A stretch of DNA of 64,000 bases, from the NCBI GenBank assembly GCA_013399115.1, contig VXAA01000604.1:853307-917306 (forward strand). Direction: 5' to 3'. A program made the position numbers and the translations under genes. Shown piece by piece: positions 46,755-58,700 of this stretch; within the stretch, counting starts at the first letter, position 1; each line of letters opens with the position of its first letter. The notes under the pieces are model-generated. The model saw only the letters and a list, made by a program, of their open reading frames with translations. It had not been told where the DNA came from and searched no databases. This stretch comes from Anseranas semipalmata. Taxonomy: Eukaryota; Chordata; Aves; Anseriformes; Anseranatidae.

Positions 46755-49700
46755 GTAAGGTCCACAAGCCTGTGGTGGAGATCTGTGACTGTGCTGGTTC
46801 TTCACAGGCTGCTTTGGCCTGTGCACAAAGGGTGTGAGCCGATGTTAGGCTGCAAGAGCTGTGCAGGGAGGCATCCCGAATAGCTGCAGAACTTGGCAGC
46901 CACCGTTAAACACTGCTCGTGTCTTCTGGCGCTGCTCTGTCTGCAACGGGGCTGTCAGCAGCCACTTCGCCGCTGCTGGCGGATGTCTGCGAGCACAGCA
47001 GCTGTCAAGGCCCTGTGGGTTCACCCTGCTCTGCTCTCTGTGCAGCCCGTCTGTGGAAGTCACAAAACACTCATCAAAGCTGGTCAACAGAAGCCGGTTG
47101 CAGGGCGGGAGGGGTTCCAGTACAGCAAAAGGGAGGTGGAGGTGTCGCTTTTCCTCCAAGAGAAACGCTGAGAGCATGGCACGAGTAGCCTGCAACAGTT
47201 CCCAGCGCACACCGCAAGCCGAGATGCCTGGAGATAGCGGCGGGGTTGTGCTGTCCCGCAGGGTGAAGTGACACCAGCAGCCTCTGGGGAATCTGGGCTC
47301 GAATGAATGCTGTCTTTCTGCTAATAAATGGGTCAGCCTTACCTCGAATAATTCATGCTGTGCTCTGGCTCCTGTCGAAGTCAAGAGGTGCCAGCATTCA
47401 CCTGCTGAAGGCAGCGGCTGTAGCAGTAATTGTAGCGTGGCAGTGGGCCAGGCCAGCAGTTCAGCTCTCTGATGCTGTTTTATCTAATAACAGGAAATGG
47501 GTAAAACTAACGTGGCAGCTCCTGCTATCTCAGCAATTTTTCAAGCAGAGCTTTTAGCATCGAGGGGAGACTGACCTCATCCTCGCAGCGCTTGGAGACG
47601 GCGCTGCTTGCTCAGGTCCCAGAGAAGGGAGGCAGCTGGCTGGCTCGCCGCTTGGGTTGGCTCCTAGCCTGGGGGCTGCAGGAGGAGGTAAACTGCCTGG
47701 GAGGGCAACAAGAAATGCTCCTGCCTGCTTTTGGCAAGGGTGCTGATCGCAGCCAGGGAGCCCAGCTGTGAACGTCGGGGTAGCAAAATCCTGGAGGCTT
47801 TATGAGGGGCTCCAGGGAACTGAGCGTGGGTGAGCTGGAGACTGAACAACAGTGGACTCCTGGAGAGGTTTAAACCCGCAACTGCACTGCAAATGAACTT
47901 CCAAATTTGTTTCTAGTATTTAAAGATTCCTGAGGGAACTGCTATATTGTGGAAGGTTCGGTTCTGGTAAATCTGAGTTGTGGCAAAAGCCAGCCATGAG
48001 GCAGGGGTGGGAAGAGCTGGGTCTGCTGTTCCTCAGCTTTGCAGCCCCTGGGAAATTTTGACAGCTGCTTCAGCAGTTGGTGATTGCAAGGTTGCCCTAT
48101 CCCCTTGATATCTGGGACGAATGTGGACAAATTGTGCGGGTGCTGGGGCCGGGCTGCTCCGCACTGGGTGCTGCTCGCAGAGCCGGCGGCTGCCCCGCTG
48201 CATGCCTGGAGTGTGATCCGCACAAAGCCGGCCAGCCAGCGGCTCCGGGCAGGCGGGGAGCGAGCATCAGCGGAGCGTGACTTATCCGAGAAGTCATGAA
48301 CGCGGTGGAGATCTGTCCTGCAGGACCACCGAGCTCGCAGCTGAGGTGCGTTGTGGTGCTCTTGCTGCCCTGCCTGGCGGCGATCCGGAGCAGCACGGCA
48401 CAGGCTCGTGGCCGAGGGCCGGCCCGGTGGCCTCTGATCTGTACAACTTCCATCCTTTGTGCGAGCGCTGGGTGGCGGAGCACAGCCAGCGGCCCCCCAG
48501 GCCGGCTCGCCCGCCCTGGGGAAGCAGGTACGGAGAGGGCAGGTTGCTCCTGAGCATGGGGCCACCGCCGAGGGCACCGTCCCCAGCGCTCTGGCAGAGG
48601 GCTCATCCAGCCAGACCGCGCCAAACTGGGCGAGGGAGGACCCCAGGTGTCCCCAGGACGCAGCCAACGCGTCTCCAGTGCTGGCACCTGCGGGGGGACG
48701 CAGCGGGGAGGGAGGCTCAGCCTGAGAAATGGGACGCTTGCGCGCTCTCTTCCCACATCCTGAGCAGCAAAGTAAATTAAAAAAAAAAAACAAAAAAGAG
48801 ACCTGTGCTCTTTGAGGACACGAAGGGGGAAGGGGAGATGAGGTTTGCAAAACTACTGAGGCTTGGATCGCTCTTTAAATATCTGAGAGCGACTCTGCGC
48901 TTCTCCACCCACGCACCTTTGTGCTGAACGAAGGGAGGGGGCAGCTAGTCCTACGTAGCATCAGTTGTCGCTTGTATTACACACTTTTTTTTTTTATTAT
49001 TTTTTTTTTAAAGGGTGTATATTGTGTGAGAAAGGAGGCAGGCCCTGAAATATCCTACCCCAGCCAGCAGCAGCTTGGTGACCCCGCTCGCTGCTGTGCT
49101 CGGCCCCGCTCCAGCGGTGTGGCCCCAGCTGGGCGAGCAGCGGGCTGGCGGCAGCAGTTGGGGATTGCGCAGGGTCCGTGCTGTAGCCTTGGCAATGACA
49201 CGCGGGCCAGCGGTGTAATGAACCCGGGCTTCTTTACGCAGAAGCTGCTGGGAAGCGCTGAGGGCAGCAGCTGCTCCGGAGGGGGAGCAGGCAGGGGCCT
49301 CGCCGCTCTGTTTGCCGGAGGGCGCCGAGCAGCGCTGGGGAGGTCGCTCGGCCCGCGGGGGCACCCGTTGTTTGCCTCCCAGACGGCAGGATTTGCTTTT
49401 CCCCACGTGGCCTGGGTGTTTGGCTTGGATCCTTGCTCGCTGGTGCTGGTTTGTCCGGGGTCATCTTTTTGCAAGGAGGAAAACAAAGAAATGCAGCGAC
49501 GGGGGGAGCCCCGCAAGCGTGAGCGGCGTTGGGTTTCTCTGGGCGTCAGCGGCGCGGGAGATCGAGTGCACCGGTTGCAGCGAGTACAAAATAGAGACGC
49601 TTGTCCCCGCTGCTCTCGGACAGAGAGACGTTTCTCTTGATCCGACATAATGGAGCGATTCAGCCCTGCGGAGGACTCGTGCTCCTCTCCCCCTCCCCTG

Positions 49701-52700
49701 TGCCGGCTCCGGCCTCATTCAGCCGGGGAGCAGCAGGCCCGCCGGGTGCGGGTACCCGCACGGGGCTGTTTTCTTCGGCCGTCCTGCGCCTCTGGGTGCA
49801 CACACAGCTCTTGCCCTGGGGACGGGTTGTGCGTGCAAAGGTAGAGGTTTTTTTCTTTTTTCTTTTCTTTAAGTCCTTCTTGCACCTGAGTTGAATGCAT
49901 GCAGAGAGCTGGCTGTAATTTCCAGCTGACCTTACTTTTGGCAGCTTGTTAGCTCGCTAGCAGGCACTGCGGGGAATTCCTGGCTGCTACACCTGCTTCC
50001 TCTGCTGGCATATTTCTTGCACAAAGTGCTAAAAGGGGGCGGCTGTGCATCACTCCTTCCCTGGGGCGGTTCTCTGCTGGCGTGGCACAACACGTCCGCA
50101 GCCATCGGCAGGTGACGATCCTGTCTTCCAGCCGAATTAAAAATTGTAATGGCCGGACAGAGCAGGCACCGAAGGACGTAGGGCTCTTGGTCCGTTCTCA
50201 GGAGTCGCCATGCGAGCAGGATGGGCCGTGATGAGTCGTGAGGACTCGCTGGTGCCAGCTCATGCCCACGCTGTGCTGCGGGTTGCGGAGCGGTAACGGC
50301 ACTTTCAGCCCAGGAAAACCACGCGGAAGGAGCTGCAGTCGCCGTGGGTCCCAGCAGCTTTCTCAGCACGTCCTGGTTTCTTGCCTCAATACATCACTGT
50401 TAATCCTCAGAAGTTTTTGCAGCATTGCTGTACTGCCAGATCCTACTAATTGTTTGAAAATGTCACTGGAAACTGCTGATACAGAGATCTGTAAGCAGCG
50501 GAGCCTTTACTGCAGCCTCACTGCTGGGCTTTCCAGTGCGTTTTCTTCCCGTGTGTGTACCTCCTGAGTTACAGAAAGGTTTGTCTCAGCAGCATTACCC
50601 ATATGGGAGCACCGGAGGTTGTTCCCACTGTGTGTTTGCATGCACACAAGTCCGGTGTGAGCAAGTTGCCGCTTTGAATGGGAGCGGGGAGCTGGTGCCA
50701 GCAAATGTGTGCGTTTACCCTCATTCATTGTAGTTTGTAATCCCATGTATTAGCTTAATCCCCCAGGGACCGAGTTGGAGTCCTCTTGCTAATGCCCTGC
50801 TGGCCCAGCATTGCCTGAGGTGCCCTGGCACAGGCGAAATTAATGCTTCCCATCTGACGCCTCCGATGCGGCCTCCTGAGAGCAAGATCCTGATCCTGCG
50901 TACGCCTGACGTGCAGCGCGCTGGGCTGCGAAGGTGGGCGAGGAGAGGCAGAGGAGGGCAGGGGCTGCAGGGAGGGACCGGTACCTGTCGCACAGCACAG
51001 GGGGCCTTTTTCTCCTCTGAAATATAAACGCCAACCTGCTCCTCTCCCACTCTCTGGATGCCGACCCCATCAGCTGCAGCAGAGGACCTGAGCTGTGTTT
51101 CTGCAGCGCTGACGCCAGCCGAACTCGTGGCTTGTGGCTTCGGAGGGCTCGCCTTGCCCAGGGCCGTGGGAGCACTGACTGCAGGCAGCAGGGAGCTCGT
51201 ACTGCTATGAGCAGTGGCAGGGGAACCGGCAGGCACCGCGTCCCTGTCCGTGCTGTGTAATTTGGCCAGCACGTTTAATGCATCACTCACTAAGTAGCCC
51301 GAGAGAAATTGCCATATGGCCAGGCCTGCTGTTCCTCTGTTAGAAGAACCAAAAAATACGTGTAGTCCAAAGGCTCGGCTTGTTCCTGCTCTCCAGCAGC
51401 AGTGTCTGCTGTCCCCTGCTTGGTGGGTGCCAGCCAGGAGAGCCGCTGGTCCGGGCAGGAGCTGGCTCCTGCGCCTGGGGTGGAGGACACGTCCCAGGCT
51501 CCGAGTCGTGGCCGTGGAGCAGATAGCACCCTCCTCCGTGGGGAATGGAGGGGGCGACGCGCTGAACATTCGTGTTTTCAGCCCTTGTGTAGCAGCGGAC
51601 GAAGCCTGGCGAGGCAGGGAGAGGTGCGTTGGACCCGGCACTGCCGTTACAGCTGGCTGGCCCCGCAGGCTGCTGTGTGCTCAGACGTCTGGGCTGTCTG
51701 TCCCGGTGCACCGGAGCGTGAGATTTCCTGGGGGTGAGTAATAAGGCTCGGCTGAGGCTGTGTGTGCATCAGTGGCCAAGGCATCTCCCAGCCCTCTGCC
51801 GGCTTCTCTCCAGCTCCGTGCCCCGCTGGCGCCGGCCCCGAGGCGCTGGCTGCGTCCCGGTGGCGATAAGCCTCCTCGGATGCACGGGAGGCACTGCCAG
51901 GCGCGGAGCTCCTGGCTCCTGCTGGCATTTTGGATGGAATTGCTGGGGCTGGGTGAGCAAACGTGGGAAGAGGCGTTTGGCCCACGACTCTGCGGGCAGC
52001 GCTGGTTTGAACTCATGGCCCGAGCGGGTCTGGCCCCACCTGTGCCGTGGGAGCAGCCCGTTTGTGTGGGCTGCCAGCGGGAAAGCTGCGGAAGAAGCTG
52101 CGAAGCGCAGGCTTCCTCCTTCCTGCGCCCCAGCCCTGGCTGCTGCCGCTTCTCCCCGGGGGAGCACGGGGCACGGCACTGCCCTCGCCCACCAGCATCG
52201 CTGTCAGCACCCGGGCTGTCGCAGGGGGACAGTCCATTAACCTGCGTGGCCCCGGGGACAGTCCATTAACCTCTGTTCCTCCGTGGCGTGCGGGGGCGGA
52301 CGGTGTGACAGCGGACACCCCGAGTGCCGTGGGATGCCTGCAGGCAGCGCTGAGACGGGCTGTGTAGCGCGGGGCTGGGCTCGGGGCTGTGCTCTCCGTC
52401 GTGGGTGATGCTTTGCGGGGTGCAGGGGAGCCGAGCTGCACCCAGTTACCTGCTGGGTGCCACGGAGAGGACTCGGCGCGAGTGCTGTGGATCAAGGAGT
52501 TTCCTTTCTGCGCATGATGGACCAAGTCCTCCCTGTCCTCCTCCTCGTCCACCGGTGCGAGCGAGCAGCCCCTGTCCACACGTGGAAGCGAGGGGAACGG
52601 CGGAGCCATGAAAGGGAGAGTCCTCGGTGTCCAGACAAATCCCCGCTGGCAGCGGAAGCGAGAAGGGAAATCTCCAAGGTCGTTCTCCGCTCCGTGCTCT

Positions 52701-55700
52701 CCATGCTGTTGTGTGTCCCCGCTGCTCTGGCTCCCGGGGTTTGTTTTCCTCCCGGCTGTGGCAGACCGGGGCAGCAGCTCCTTTCTCTCTAGGAATTTTT
52801 AGGGAGGATGTTTCCAGTGCGTGGGGGCAGCTGAGCCCCGCTGGCTCCGCTCCTATCGGGAGGAAAGGCTGCAGGTACGGCCCCATTTCAGAGCCCCGCT
52901 GATCCAGCTGCCTCCGCTGCCTGATGACTTTCTCAAGGTATTTTTAGCTGTACGCAAACTTCAGGAAAAGCTTTTGCGTCTGAATACACTGTGGCCTTTG
53001 TTTGGGCTTCGGGGAATGGTGAGGTAATGGCTTAGGGAGGCTGTGGTGGCCTGCACGGCCCTTTCCCCTGGCTTTGTGCGTTTAAAAGCTGCTCAGGAGC
53101 CCTGGGGCATGCTGTGCGTGCCAGGGCCGCTGCGTGTCCTTAGCAAAGCTCCTGCTCCAGGAGCAGCTCTGCCTTCCAAAAGGGCTGAAGCGGTGCCTGC
53201 GTGGTGGCCACCAGAGGAAGCCTTCGGACCTCTGTCTGCTGCCAGCAGCGGTTTCTGTCCCAAAGCCAGCCTGGGTGTCCCGCTGCCGCCGTGGGGCTGC
53301 GGTGCACGAGGATGGCCCGGCCACGCTGCCTCCAACCCATGCCAGGGCACAGGCAAGCGCTGCATGTCCCTCGCAGGGTGCCAGGGTGGCTGTCGGTGCC
53401 GATCTCCAGGTGAGAGGTACCTGCCAAAGGCATCCGTCACATGGCAAAAGCCCCAAATGGCTCTGCGATCCCAGCAAGGCAGGCAGGGAGCTACCCTTGT
53501 GTCCGTGCTGCAGGGATCCCTTCCCGCAGAGGCAGCGGGAGCCCGGGGAGCAGCTCAGCCCGAGCATGCCTGTGCTTTGGTGGGAGCCTCTTGTCCTGGT
53601 CAGGATCTTGAGGGGGAAGGAGGGCGTGCGGTGGGAAGGTGCAGGCCGGGAGGCAAGAGCTGCTGCTAATTGCTGCTAATTGCCTGCAGCGTGCCTCCGC
53701 GTACCGGAGCGGAGAGCTGGGCTCACTGCACTTCCCTGGCTTGCTGCTCTCTGGGCTCTCGTGGTGGGTCGTGGTTAACGCTGGTGCTCAGGCTTGGTCT
53801 GTGCTGTTGGGGTGCTCGGTGCTGAGCTCTGCTCAGGGGAGGTGCTTGCGGGCTGGGGAACAGCATCGGTGCCACCAAGTCACATGCTGGTGGCTCCAGG
53901 AGCCCAGCCACATCCTCTGCGAGTAGCATGGGCCCGACAGCGTGTCCCTGCTCGGTGCTGCGCAGGCTGCTCTTCATCTCTTGCCCTGTGCAATTTTAAG
54001 GACCCCTGGTTTTCCACCGAGGGTTGGAAACTGGGGGGTTTCTTTTGGTGTGCGTGAGCGGGGCAGGAGCTGGACTGCAATAACGTCTTAGCTCGTGCTG
54101 CCTGTGATGCAGAGGGTGTCTCAGTCTGTGAGCTCTTAGGGGTCCTGCGAAGTTTCGTGCTCCTGGCAGGAGAGGTGAATTCACTGCCCGCTGTTCTCCT
54201 GGAGCTCGGGCGGCTGGAGGCCTCCGGGTCCTGCTGGAAACTCGCTGGCCACAGCCCTCGGGCCTGCATCTGCTGTCCGGGGAGATGCAGCCGTCCCGCT
54301 GCTGCAGTGTGGGCGCTGCAGAGGAGATTAAAAGTCATCCAGCTCGTTGATTCCCATCGCAAGAGCAAGGACGCGGCTATGAGGCCAAAGTTTGGCATGG
54401 AGCTCCAGAAAGTCTCGGAGCAGCGGGTTAGCTAGCGCGGCTTTGCCCCGTAACCAATGATCGAAGGCACCTGTGTCTCAAACGGCTGCATTTCACCGAG
54501 CAAGACGTTCCCAAGAAGGGAACAGGGGAAGCCTGGGGTGTCTCGAAGCTGACAGCGAAGGCATTGAGTTGCTTTATGCCTCCACCTTGTGACAAGCCTG
54601 CATGTTGCATTTTAGCCTACATAATCTGCTTTTATTTGGGGGGCCGGGGAGGGAAATCACCAGGGGTGTGTTTTGGGTGGGGTGATGGGAACGAGCAAAC
54701 CATCCCCTTTCTGTAAGGGCAAAGTGTACCCAGAGACATCTCCTAGTTCTTCTCGGCTCGCCTTTGCAGCGGTGCGAGATCGGGTGCTTGCGTTACGCGC
54801 TCTGCGGGCAGGGAGGGCAGCGGCGCAGCGTGCCCTGACGTGGAAAGCGGAGCGGGGCGATTGCCGCCTTGTCCCCCTGGAGCAACTTTGCAAATGGGGG
54901 GAGTTTCCCCCACCTTCCCACGTGCAATCCGCTTAATCCCCTGACGGTGGGACTCTATTACTGTCAGCTCCGCGGAGCCAATGTTGCTAACAGGCAAGCT
55001 GTCTCCTCCGTCTTGCATCAACAAAATAGCTAGCCAAATTTAGAGTCTTAGTACCACCAGCAGCGATCCTACAAAGCAGAACAAATACAGCGTGAGTTAA
55101 TAGGTATCCAGGTCTCCTCTTAGCACTGCCAAGCTGGAAACAAAACCTCTCGTGTTTACACATTCAGCAAATGTGGATAGCCCTCTGTGTCTCTGTGCTT
55201 CTCTGAAGGCAACCCGAGGAGCTGCTGATGCTTCTGGCTCACGCTGTGGGCCCGGTTTGGGGTCACTGCTGCCCTGGGAGGGGTGGGGGATCCGGCTGGG
55301 CCCCAGGGAGGGCGGGTTGGTGGGGAGCCTGGGTTTGCTGTGGCTTTAGCAGCGCGCCAAGTCTTGGCTCCGATCCGCGCCCTCAAGGCCGCTGCTGCCG
55401 AGTGAGATGGTTGAAGGAAACCAGCGCTGAGGTTTTAGCTTCCAGCGCCGGGCTGCAGCCAGGGGCTGGGAGCCTGTGGCCCTCCCCGAGGCGCTCGGTG
55501 CCGCGGGAGGGAATTCACGGCCTCGGTTTGCTCGCGGGCTCCTCTCCCCGCTCAGCCGGCGTAGCTTCTTGCTGCTGGTTCCTGGCTCTGCAGGGTGAGC
55601 AGGGATCCCCTCGGACCCCCTGTCCAGGCAGCCGGGCTGAGGTGTCGTAGGTCCCATCTTGGGACCAGGATCTGCAGGGGTGGATTTAGGCCTGGAAGTC

Positions 55701-58700
55701 GGACCTCTGGTTCCAGCTTGGTGCCCACCAGACTTTCTTACCATCCACAGGCAGCACGTGTGCTCCCTCACCTTCCCCTGCCTGGCTGCAGCCTACCTGA
55801 GGGACATACGCGCCCAGCATCCCTTCTTCGTGCCCTGTACCAGTAGTCTGGGGCTAGCTACCCTCTCTAAAGCATGCTGTGGTACTGGCATCCCTTCAGC
55901 CATGCCCCAGACGACATTATTTCCAGAGTATCTTATCCTAGAACTCATTGGGAACGGAGACATCTCCTGACCCAAGGAGAGGTGGGTGGCAGCAGATGCA
56001 CCGCTCGTTGGATCAAGAGGATGAGCATGATGGTGGCCAGGGGGATGAAGGCAGCCGAATGAGTTGTGTGGCGTTCCCCCAGCAGTGGCCTCTCTCGCCA
56101 GAAGCTCGTGCTCCAAAAATACCATTCCAAGGTGGCAACCTTTCCTTACCTCTTACTCTTGTTTCCCACAGGAGTCCTTTCAGCTGGAGAGCACAACTTT
56201 TCCTTCCAGTTCCTGCTGCCAGGTACGATGCAGATAAACAGCTGAAGGCCCGTTCACGCAAGCCGTGGCTTTCCCCGCCTTGGGAGCTGGTGGCTTGGCC
56301 CAGAGGTGCCAGAGGGAGGGTGAGGTTGGCCACAGACAGCAGAGGACTTAGGCAAGCAAGTACCTCCTGCCTGGTGCAAAACCAGGTCCGCGCTGTCGCT
56401 GACAACTCTGAGCATGACCCTGCGGGCTCTCAGGTGCGCGCAGTGGTCCTGGCCAGCAGCTGGCCAGCCGTCCTGCGTGCAGCACGCTCTGCTGTGGTGT
56501 GGGGATGTAAGGAGGGTGCAGCATAGTCACTGGATGACCCAAGTGTTCAGCCCCAGGCCGTTTTTGGGAATTCCCATGTGCTCTGACTCTACCATACTTG
56601 CAGAACTCTTCAGGTGAAGAGGAAAGGTGTTTCAAGTTCAGAAATGCTTGGCTTGACTCACTCTCACAGTGCCTTTTCTTTCTCTCGCTCTCCTGACTCC
56701 AGCCTCTGCTCCTACATCATTTGAAGGCCCTTTTGGCAAGGTCCTCCATCAGGTGAAAGCTGTGATAGACACACCTCGCTTCTCCAAGGACTATAAGTGC
56801 AACAAGATCTTCTATGTTCTCTGCCCTCTCAACTTGAATGACATCCCTGACATTGAGGTAAGAACAAGGCTTCGATGCTTGTCCTTGTCATGTGTGAAAG
56901 GTGGAAATAGTTGTGGAGTTGGATAACGCTCTGACTACATGCCCCGCCTGTGCAAGAGCAGGATGAGGACTCCTGCTTCTGATCTGTCCTGCCATCCGTC
57001 CCTGTTCTTGGTGATTTTTGACTCCTCCACACATTGCTTTGGAAGATGTAGATGAATTTTCAGCATGCTGAGAGAGGTGTCTGCCAATAGCACCAGGTGC
57101 TTGTAGATACCTGCGTTTGGGGAACTTTTTCTGAAGGGAAGAGACACTAATAGGACAGCAAAACTGGGGGGATGGAGGAGTGAGACCTGTCATCTATGGC
57201 AGTGTGGTGTTACAGGTTCTTTCTGGCCTCTTAGACCAGATATTTCTGCTTGCTTGTTTTGAATCTGAGTGTTTTCCTGGAGGTTCTCTGACTCTCTTGG
57301 GTCAACATCTCTGTCTCTCTGCTGTCCTGCAGCAGCCCAACACTATGTCAGTCACCAAGAAGTTCAACTACAAGCTTGTGAAAAGTGGCAACGTTATCCT
57401 GACCGCCACCTCGGATCTGAAAGGGTACATCGTGGGGCAAGTGATCCAGCTCCGCACAGACATAGAGAACAAATCGGGCCGGGACACCGGGGCTGTGGTA
57501 GCCAGCCTGCTCCAGGTAAGCATCCGAAAGGACGATTCTTCAGCTGTGCTGGTGCTCCACCTCCCTGAGGCCGATGTGAAACTGGTGGAGCTCTCACCGC
57601 AGTGCGCATCTCTGTTGCCTGTTGCTGGGAGGTGGCAGCCAGGAGCGCAGATGTCTGGCTAACTTTGTTTCTCTCTGCCTTCCTGGGGAAAGAGGTGGTA
57701 GAACTTGTCTTGCTTATACCAACTGGTCCATCATATAATGATGGGTTATCCTGCCCTGTAATATGCACATTAGGTTTGTACTCCTGCTTATTTGACAAAG
57801 CTGTTTTTGTGATTTTGATGTCCTGCCTTACCTTTGTGTGATTTTGTGTCCTGCTTTACCTTTGTGGGAGATGGAAGAACATCTGCAGTCTTTCTGCTAG
57901 CTGTTTTTAATTCTGTCTACACAGAAAGTGGCTTACAAATCCAAGCGCTGGATTTATGACCTGAGGACCATCGCGGAGGTGGAAGGCTCAGGAGTGAAAG
58001 CCTGGAAACACGCAGAATGGAAGGAGCAGATCCTCGTTCCGGCGCTGCCCCAGTCCATTCTTCAGGGCTGTAGCCTCATACATATTGACTACTACATCCA
58101 GGTGAGTACCTTGATGCTCTGCTGGGCTGTGCTGCAACTATGGGGTCTGTGCTGGGGGGACCCTGTGCGTATCAGGAGAGACGTAGCTTTGCTGAGGAAC
58201 TCGGTGTGACTTGTTTCACTGGTCAGTGCCTATAAGGATGAGGCTGTCCTTGCATTACTGTGCTCCCTTCTGTGTCCAGCTTGATCACTTGAGCTCAGCA
58301 GCTGTGTAGAGGAGGGTCTCTTGCGTCAGGTGAGCCTGGCTGTGCCCTGTGCAATGCACAACAAAGAGGATGCCACTGTTTTTCCTTCTTTTCCAGGTTT
58401 CCCTCAAGTCACCAGAGGTTTCAGTCACCCTTCCCATTTATATTGGTAACATCGCGGTGAACAGGATCCCTCTGAGCCCCTCCCGATCTGTCCAGCACCT
58501 GCCATCTGCAGTGGTACCCAGTGCCCCCCCGGAGGAAGAGGAGGCTGCCAGCGGTTATCACCCGATGGACAATGTCTTGATCCCCACCAAAAGCCATTCC
58601 CAGCAGCAGCCGTTTAGCTACGCCCCAGGACTGAGCTTCCAGGAAGCGGACTCTGAGCAGACGGGCTCCCCAAACCACCCCACACTCTGCCTCTCGACGG

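Noticed and set aside
47942..48850. 302-codon open frame on the minus strand in ARRDC1 intron 2
   Set aside because: It includes a poly-Phe run made by a simple A-tract and otherwise low-complexity sequence, so it is not a credible protein.
50721..51641. 306-codon open frame on the minus strand in ARRDC1 intron 2
   Set aside because: No recognisable domain, composition like the other chance frames, and it overlaps nothing conserved.
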